A stretch of 64,000 nucleotides of DNA from Mangifera indica (taxonomy: Eukaryota > Streptophyta > Magnoliopsida > Sapindales > Anacardiaceae): assembly GCF_011075055.1 (NCBI RefSeq), contig NC_058150.1, forward strand, positions 13,359,408 through 13,423,407, given 5' to 3'. Positions within the stretch are counted from its first letter, which is position 1. Every line of letters starts with the position of its first letter. Shown here in pieces: positions 56,517 to 64,000 of the stretch. The translations under genes and the position numbers were made by a program. A model generated the notes under the pieces. That model made no database searches. It saw nothing but the letters and a program-made list of their open reading frames with translations, and was not told where the DNA came from.

Positions 56517-58346
56517 TACAACTCCATTTAAGATAAAAGAAGACTTAAACAAAATTACAGAAAATGGCATAAAAAATATTATACAACAAAGAATATCTAG
56601 AAACAATAAAACACCAATTAAACAGAATTAAAGATGTTAATCAACTAGCTACTAAAGTTATAGATGAAAAACCAAAACCTTTAAAAATCAAAAGCCATAA
56701 ACCTTTATTCACTCTACATGAAATTCCAAAAAATTTCTAAAAAGATCTTTTAAGCAAAGATAAATTCATCCAAGAAATAAATAGATAACTTAACCAATTA
56801 GGATTAGAAATTTCAAGCTTAAATCTAATTGCCTTGACACTCTTTAGTCTGTCACATCCAAAATAATTGGCTTTATAAAACAAATAGATTTGTCAAAAGA
56901 CATGTCTGATAACCAATCAACTTCATCCGAAGACAATTCTTTACAAATAAAATAAGTAGATTGGAAAAAACACTCTAAAAAATGTATTATCCAAGAGTTT
57001 TGGCACTAGACATCGTGTTAGAGGAATCACCACTAATTTAATAGAAAAAATACAATGCCAATTCAATTTATGAATGAAACATAGATGAAATGTCCGAAAA
57101 CAATATAATTACAATATTACAACAAATGACAATGGTAAGTAATCCCTATAGAACAAAACTCAATTCTTCAAACAAAGCAATAACACATTTATTGATTGTT
57201 AGCATTACCGGCTCCCTAAAAGGTTAGTGAGACAACCATCTCAAAGAAGAACAACAAAACGTAATTTTAAGTCCTATAAAAATTGATGGTAATGGAACAC
57301 CAATTTTAGATGAAGAAGCAAAAACTATCCAAGATGCTATAAACACTTTAATATTTGCAATCACCTATCATTTTATAAGAGATTGTGCAAATATCAAATA
57401 TAAAAGCCAAGTAGCATTAATGAACTTAAAATGTAAAATTTTACATTATTATAGATGGTATAAGGAAATGTTCTTTGCAAGAGTAATGCAAATGTCAGAT
57501 AGTGACAAAGCTTACTAGAAAGTCAAATTTTTAGCAAGATTATCAAATATTTTAAGAGAAGGTTAGAGAAAAAATTAGAAAACAATATAATGGAATAATA
57601 CCTTATGATGATTTAACTTATGGACAATTACATAGTTTTGTGCAAAATGTTGGAATGAAAATACGCAATGATGAAAAACTAGCATACCAAAGACAAAAGG
57701 AAAGAAAACAATTAGGCAAAAAGTTAAGAACATTTCGTGAAAAATTTTATTCTCAACACAAAAACCCATACCTTAAAAAACATCGGAGAAATAAAAAATT
57801 CAAAAATTGCAATGGTCAATGCAGTAAAACAAAATTATACCTTGAAATAAAATTTACAAAAATAAAAGAAAATTTTTCATAAAAAACAAAACAAAAAGGA
57901 ACCAAAAGCAATTACAAAACCTTATAAACAATACACATGCTAGAGGTGTGGAAAGTAAGGTCATACTTCCAAATATTGTTGATTAAGTAAAAAAATTAAA
58001 GAATTAGAATTAGAAGAAGAAGTTTTAACCAAAATAGAAATGTTGATAGTAGAATCCTCTGAAAGTGAATCATCTGAAAAGCAAACATCAAATTCAAGTG
58101 TTCAAATTGATGAATAGAAGATTTAAATGAAAACGAAATAAATGTTTTAACAAAAGATCAAGAATTTCTATTAAAAGTTGTAAATGAAATTGAATACCCT
58201 AATCTCTGAGAAGAATACCTAGAGAAATTAAAATCAACAATTGACAAACCTAAAAAAAAAATAGAAATCCACAAAGCTTATAGTTGTAAGATATTCTCAA
58301 CAAATTTGAAAAACATGACAAGAAGAAACTAACACTTGAAGATTTG
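56517..58346 (+). pseudogene. Pararetrovirus capsid-like region with zinc knuckle
   Basis: Broken frames with capsid-like composition, the clearest open part being 57640-57882 (80 residues, strongly basic: Lys/Arg-rich, ending just before the knuckle). At 57938-57979 a CCHC zinc knuckle C-x2-C-x4-H-x4-C is visible with two in-frame stops inside it. It is followed by a Glu/Ser-rich acidic tail (57990-58100). Basic stretch, knuckle and acidic tail are the usual layout at the end of a plant pararetrovirus coat protein. The region ends at the solo LTR insertion. Confidence 0.6.
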
Positions 58347-58763
58347 TGTAACACCCCAAAACTAACATAAGCATACAATACAAATTAGAAATTTCTTAAT
58401 CAAATAATGTCTTGATAGTCTTCTTTTTCTTTCCTTTCAACCTCAAAACATTATAACAAAAAAAAATAGTTGTCCTCAATAGAAAACATATACTCACTTA
58501 GATACAAATTTTTTTTTCAACCTCCTCAATTGACCTCTTTTTAGTCCTTATTCCTCAATTTCTAAACAGTCACTCACACTTTATATTAAAATCTAATTTA
58601 CAAAAAGTTAATGATAAGGAGGTGAGCTGTCAACTCGGTAAGCAGAAACTAAACGAAAATATGCGTGCAAAAACATTTAATTTAAATACTGACAAAAAGG
58701 GTCAAACGAAATCAGATATTTAAACTTATAAAACAATATATAAATACAAAAATATATTTGAAT

Positions 58764-58985
58764 TTTTCATATATCAATCTCAAATCAAAAATATCATATA
58801 TAAATCTTGAGTCAAAAATATCATATATTAATCTCGAGTCAAGAAATACCATATATCAATCTCAAGTCAAAAATATCATATATAAATCTTGAGTAAAAAA
58901 ATATCATATATCAATCTCAAGTCAAAAATATCATATATAAATTTTAAGTAAAAAATATCATATATCAATCTCAAGTCAAAAATAT
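58764..58985. repeat. About 28-bp tandem array in the solo LTR
   Basis: About eight units of AAAAATATCATATATCAATC plus TCAAGTC, with alternating ATATCAATCTCAAG and ATAAATCTTGAG forms, suggesting a two-unit higher-order period. Confidence 0.9.
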
Positions 58986-58999
58986 TTTTTAGACTCATG

Positions 59000-59215
59000 T
59001 CACGTAGTGTCACCTATACTCCCGGTGACCAAGCCAAAATTTCATAATCAGATATCACCTGTTATTCCAGTGACCTGGCCAGAATTTCAGAATCAAATGT
59101 CACTTGTAATCCTAGTGACTCGGCCAGAATTCAAAAGTGTGCATAACAAAACAGATTAGATGTCACCTGTAATCCTGGTGACCCAGCTAGAATTCAGAAG
59201 TGTACACAACTGAAC
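59000..59215. repeat. About 50-bp tandem array in the solo LTR
   Basis: Four units of the form GATGTCACCTGTAATCC.GTGACC.GGCCAGAATT. Each unit holds the small inverted pair GTCACC/GGTGAC, which could form a hairpin. Confidence 0.8.
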
Positions 59216-59429
59216 AGATAATCCAGTTAGACCAAACTTATAGTTTCAGAGTTCAAAGCAGATATTCAGAGATTATGGACAATGAGTCAAAAACCATATA
59301 CATACAAAGTTTCGTATCATAAATACACCATAAGTAATTTTGTTTTGGTTACCACCAAAATAAATTTGTAAATCAATATCTAGGTAAATAAAACATGGGT
59401 AAAACAAAAATGTGTATAGAAATACTTTA

Positions 59430-60010
59430 TAACTCACAAATGTCATTTCATATAAACAAAATGAATTATCTATATCATATAACTTTCAAAAACACTTGCA
59501 TCCAAATAAAATATCTATATAACTTAAGAAAATATTTATATAAATTTTTAGTTTAAAAGAAACGTTTATGAAAATATATTATAATTTACAAAAATCTTTA
59601 TATACACATAAAACAACATATTTATATAACTTAATAAATATTTATATGAATCTTTTCATTTAAAAGAAATATTTACAAAATATTTTGTTTTTCCTTGATA
59701 AAAACATTTGTATATAAACAAAACAAAATATTTATATAATTTACGAAAACATTTATATATATAAACAAAACGAATTATTCATATAACCTATAAAAATATT
59801 TATAGATACAAAAATGAAATATTCATATAACTTACAAATTTATATATAAACAAAATGAACTATTCATAAAGCTAACGAAAACATTTATACATAAACAAAA
59901 TGCAATATTTATATAACTTACAAAAATATTTATATATAAACAAGATGAGATATTTATATAAGTTACAAAAACATTTGTATAAATGTTTGGATTTAATAGA
60001 AAACATGTAT
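59430..60010. repeat. About 45-60-bp AT-rich tandem array in the solo LTR
   Basis: Ten or more worn units of the form ACAAAATGAAATATTTATAT AACTTACAAAAATATTTATA. Frames across it on the minus strand (59832-60087) are repeat artefacts. Confidence 0.75.
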
Positions 60011-61909
60011 AAAATATTATATAGTTTACGAAAACCAAAATTTTCAGATTTAACTATCATTTCCAAACATATAACATTTATATGCACAAAAAAAGAATAG
60101 TTTCTACTTATCTCAATTTAGAGTAAAAATCTACACAAACTCTTATACGATCCAAGCTACCACACACAATCTATTCGGATCCTAGCCAAAACCAATGAAT
60201 TCAAATTGTAATAATACTCTTAGTAATATCCCTAAATCCCATTGAAAATCCTCAATTCCAAAACTAATTTTACATATTCTAAGAGTGTCTTAGATGAACA
60301 ATCCTAGACCTAACTAACAAATATCTATACTGTACAACCTTTGTTCCATGAATTTTATAAATTTCTACACAAATCAAAACATTACAAAACTTTGCAAAGA
60401 CAAATAAGACATATAGATGGTTTACCAAAAATTATTTAGCTTTAAGAAATATATATAAAACTTCTCAAAAATTTCTTCCTTCCACAGCTCATGAACACAA
60501 ACAACAGTTTGATGGTTTGATGGTTCAAGCTTCCATCAATTTATAAAATTCTATATAACTCAAAAATTTATGAACTTTTGCAAATGTAAATTTAACATAT
60601 TGACGTTTTTCATCAAAAAAATATAAGCCTGAAAATATTTTAAAAGCCATGTAAAACGAAATTTTTATCACAGATTATTAACACTGCTAAAAATATTCCA
60701 GATTGGACATATACTATTTTAATAATTTTAATAGATACCATATAATTTATAAAATTTTGAAAACTTCCAGAATTAAACTATACATGCTAATTTATTTATA
60801 TAAAAATAATTAAGTCAAAAATAAGTCAAAAAACTCTAAAAATTAAATTATTTTCACAACTCACAGACTCTGTCACAGAAATTTCAAGTTTAATACTCAA
60901 TCTTGTAACAATTTTCATAAATCATATTTAATTAGAAAAATTACGAAAATTTCCATAGTAAAACTAGACATACTCATTTACATATAAAAAATATTCAAAT
61001 TGAAAATGTTTAAGAAAGCTATAAGAATACTAAAATCTTTTATAGATTACAAACTTTATAAAAATTTCCAGTTTAACACCTTAAGATTCTAAGTAATTTT
61101 TATACCATTTTTATAACTTATAAAATCAAATAAAATTCATAAAATGGTTAATAATACTCTATAGCATTTTAAATGAAATTTTTAAAATACTTTTAAACTA
61201 ACAATTTAAATTCACAAAGTTAGTATATAAGTAAACTACTAAAAATTTCGTATTTTTTTATAAAATTGAGTTGACATATAAAATAACATAGAATAAAATA
61301 TAAAAAAAATTATTACTAACGAATAAATACATTCAAGGGCAACATAAATATTATCAATGATAATATATTTTTTCTTTTGTTTATTTTACAAACTAATATA
61401 CTACTATCATGAAACAAATAATGTACAATTTAAACTATGACATATTCTACTTTACAATAGTACAATTGAATTGAAATTCTTATAAAAAAAAACCCTAATC
61501 TTCAAATCATAAGACACTTATATACCTAAATAAATGAAATTGTTGAGACATACCTTAATACAAGAAATTATATAAATAACACTGTTTCACTATTCCAGTC
61601 CCCTTCTCAACAATTTTTCTCTTTCAAAAAAAAATACCCAAAATCTTCCTTTTTGCTTTGAAAGAAAATATCCTCTCACTCCATTTTTTTTTTCAATGCA
61701 AGCTTTAAAATAAAACCATATTTATCTATGATTTAATCACAAATAAAAATATCCCCTCTCCTTATGGCAAATTTTACTCTTATCTTGCTTTTAACCAATA
61801 AAACATTTTTAAAATTTAAACTTAGCTTATCCCCTAAAATTTAAATCTTATCCTATTTAAATAATATTAATGACAGTAATAATAATTAAAAGGTGAATAT
61901 TACAATTTG

Positions 61910-62534
61910 ACAAGAGAAATTCAACAAATTAAATCAGAAATTAGAGAATTAAAACAACAACAAAAAATTAATTCATTAAGAAAAAGAAAAGAGAAAATAG
62001 AGGATACCAAATCTGAACAAGAAGAAGAAACTCAAGAAGAATTTTTGAACATGCTAGCACTAATAACATACCAAAAATGACATGTAAAAATAAAAATTGT
62101 AATAAATGATGAATTCATTTTGGATACAATCGCTTTGTTTGATACTCAATGTTTCAAAACTTCACATCAAATATAAACTAACAAATGTAAAAATCTGCAA
62201 TAAAAGCATTTACCTCAAAACAACCTTTGTTCTAGCAAAAGATTTATTAAGAATAATGATTTTAGGAACACCTTTTATTGGATTAACACAACCATTCACA
62301 GTTGATGCAACTAGAATTAAGATCAATATAATGGGAAAAGAAATAATTTCTGATGTCCTAAATGCTTTTTGGGAAAGAAAGAAACATATCGTGGGATTAC
62401 TGTATTTTTTCAATGAAAAAAATATCCCTACGAAAGCTAAACCAATTCAAATAAATGTTGAATTAGAAGAACATTATAAAAAAGAAATTAATGATTTACT
62501 ACCGAAGAAATTAATAAGATCTCCTTGGAGCTAA
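61910..62534 (+). pseudogene. Pararetrovirus protease and RT start, broken
   Basis: After a Lys/Glu/Gln-rich coiled-coil stretch (61910-62060), a protease-like Asp-Thr occurs at about 62142 in one frame, with Gln in the place of the usual Gly. The following part, including ILGTPF (about 62268-62285), is in another frame (open 62106-62534), so a shift separates the two protease motifs. The last 40 residues of that frame have the style of the RT N-terminus, then a stop at 62532. The catalytic RT box is not found in the window. Confidence 0.6.
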
Positions 62535-62615
62535 ATTAGAAAAAGATATATCTTTCAATGAAAAAGATATCCTTACAAAAGCTAGACCAATTCAAATGAA
62601 TGTTGAATTAGGAGA
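62405..62615 (+). repeat. Local duplication of the RT start
   Basis: A block of about 63 bp at 62408-62470 (TTTTCAATGAAAAAAATATC... to AATGTTGAATTAGAAGA) recurs at 62552-62614 with a few changes, about 144 bp downstream in direct orientation. After the second copy the sequence does not continue into RT but into different material. Confidence 0.75.
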
Positions 62616-64000
62616 AGTTAATTCTCTATCTGATTTTCCCATTGAGGAATTTCTTCAAGGGAGGTAAACCATACCACCCAAAAACTTCTCAACCCAAAAA
62701 CAATCAAAAGCATCCTATGCCCAAAGTTTCCAAAATACCAAACCTTGTTCGAAATTGTTTCCTAGGAAGAAGAACAAACGAAAGATCAAAAGCAAAGAGG
62801 CATTGCCTCAACAAGCTCTTCCCCTAGCTCCAAAAATCAAAGGATCCAATCCTAGATAGAATATTTTTAACAAACTCCAAAAGTGGCTATGGCCATTGTT
62901 GGAAAGAAAAATACTGAAGGCAAAAAAGAAAAAATTCCAAAACAGTTTCAAAAAATTATTATTAAAAATCCAAATATTTTGGGAAATATTGAAAAAATTC
63001 CTTTTCAAGATTTGAAAAGGCAGTTAAAATTGATCTTTCGAGAAACAAAGAAATTGAAGTTGTTACAACTACTATAATTCCTTTGAAAACTCTAAGACCA
63101 TAACAAAAATATTTTTCAAAAAAAAGGTCAATAACCATCCAAATCATAGAGGATGAATTTCAAAATGAAGACCCAAAAGTTTTGATCAAAAGTGTTTTCC
63201 CAAAGAAATTTCATTGCATCTCAAGTGATTTGCAAAAAACAAAAAAGTTTTAAGAATTCATTTTGGTGGATTCTAATTCTTGTGAATTTAAACATTATCA
63301 AAGCAACGAAAATCTTAATTTCATAACTCATTCATGTTTGCATATCATAAAAGTCTTCAGTCATTCTGATTTGGGCAAAGATCTTGCAAGACCTAAGAAA
63401 TTTTTTCAAATGTTTGACCCTCCTGGTTATACATTTTGGGACTACCAAAATACTTGGTTTCATGCTCTGTTTTGTCAAAATGATCAATTCAGGCACTTTT
63501 GGATAATCTATTTCAAAATTCCCATATTGGTTTATTCAATGGTATAGGCTATTCAGTCTCATACCAAATATCTTCCCATAATTTGTCCAATATCCTTACA
63601 ATTTCTTTAAATCAAATATCAAATGTTCCCAAAAGCAAGCTTATTTTCCACCAACCCTCCATTTCTCATCTAAATTCTATTTGTCAAGGATTCTAGAATG
63701 GGATTATGAAATTGTTCGCTCAAGTATCCAAATTCCACAATTAACAAGAAAATTCAAAGTAAAATGGTGGGAAAAATATGATTTTTCCCATGTAACCAAA
63801 GAAAAGGTTCAATCATACTTGTCAAATGCTCCCTAAATAACAAATGCAATCACCCCAGAAATTACAAAATTTTTACAAAATAAATCAATGGCTTCATCAT
63901 CTCTAGCTACAACCCTATCAAAGGAAGAACTCAAACTTCAATTAAAAAATTTGTTGTCCCAATTATAGGATGACGAAGAATCAAACACTGAAGGATCAAG
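62616..64000 (+). pseudogene. Coding-like remnants after the RT start, unrecognised
   Basis: Several short plus-strand frames with coding-like composition: basic, Pro/Lys-rich (62642-62827), Lys-rich (62883-63077), and aromatic-rich around 63400-63545 with DPPGYTFWDYQNTWFHALFC. Further on, at about 63745-63840, a different frame has KVKWWEKYDFSHVTKEKVQS. Stops and shifts throughout. It may be a downstream part of the same viral-derived polyprotein after an internal deletion, or another element. I do not recognise it with confidence. Confidence 0.4.

Larger units (their letters stand above)
58342..61909 (+). mobile_element. Solo LTR, 3.56 kb, with 5-bp target duplication
   Basis: The LTR is 58347-61904: starts TGTAACACCCC, ends GGTGAATATTACA (TGTAA/TTACA inverted tips). 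It is flanked by the perfect 5-bp repeat ATTTG (58342-58346 and 61905-61909). The start and size fit a Tekay/Del-type or similar gypsy LTR. No internal coding and no second LTR, so it is a solo LTR left by recombination. It carries three different tandem arrays, listed separately. Confidence 0.83.
54554..64000 (+). mobile_element. Endogenous pararetrovirus (Caulimoviridae-like), degraded, interrupted twice
   Basis: Plus-strand fossil in the order: upstream frames, capsid-like region with zinc knuckle (57938-57979), a Glu/Ser-rich acidic tail, a coiled-coil stretch (61910-62060), protease and the beginning of RT (62106-62534), then further coding-like sequence to the window end. It is split by a hAT-like element (55438-56508) and a solo LTR (58347-61904). 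Every frame has stops or shifts and the RT core is missing. Assignment to Caulimoviridae rests on the order zinc knuckle, protease and RT, and on RT style; genus is not determined. It could also be a related plant retroelement. Confidence 0.65.

Noticed and set aside
59832..60100. Minus- and plus-strand frames of 66-71 residues
   Set aside because: They arise from the AT-rich tandem array in the solo LTR.
1..64000. CRISPR arrays, bacterial operons or rRNA genes
   Set aside because: Tandem arrays here have no spacer-repeat structure. Gene pieces have spliceosomal introns and the elements are plant types. No rRNA-like stretch recognised, and no tRNA gene could be supported by eye.

Overview
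The window looks like nuclear DNA of a flowering plant, most likely a eudicot. It is very AT-rich, and its recognisable plant genes are intron-split and broken. Most of the rest is layered plant transposable elements: Athila-type Ty3/gypsy, Ty1/copia, LINE, hAT, MULE, MITEs and solo LTRs. A degraded endogenous pararetrovirus (family Caulimoviridae) lies at the right end. I cannot name the species. No intact housekeeping gene was found. The only ordinary-looking gene candidate is a short two-exon gene at 22472-22894.

Left part (1-7184): the 5' part of an Athila-type element on the minus strand. It holds a 5' LTR, a tRNA-Asp-type primer site, gag, protease, RT, RNase H and integrase, all broken by stops; its 3' LTR lies beyond the left edge. 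A second Athila copy on the same strand (37413-45060) has its 3' LTR, polypurine tract and Athila-specific 3' ORF, but is cut off before the protease. Aligning the two copies fixes the LTR limits.

Middle (7185-37412): gene-fragment debris and small DNA transposons. Two clusters are chimeras of unrelated gene pieces. At 12966-14657, exons of a VIP1/VIH-type inositol-pyrophosphate kinase are followed by exons of an importin-7/SAD2-like protein. At 29553-30607 there are pieces of a KEA-type K+ antiporter, an AR401/METTL10-like methyltransferase and a class-1 peptide release factor. Both look like transduplication, meaning gene fragments captured by transposons or joined by repair. A complete non-autonomous MULE (25911-27736) has a perfect 9-bp target duplication, long TIRs and an odd GC-rich minisatellite core. 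Several MITE or fold-back families occur in two or three copies.

Right part (45061-64000): two opposed Ty1/copia fragments, a probable 2-kb solo LTR, and from about 54.55 kb an endogenous pararetrovirus on the plus strand. The viral remnant was interrupted by a hAT-like element (8-bp duplication GTTTTAAC) and by a 3.56-kb solo LTR (5-bp duplication ATTTG). The virus-derived sequence therefore predates both. Its frames carry many stops and a local duplication, and the RT core is missing, so it is a non-functional fossil.
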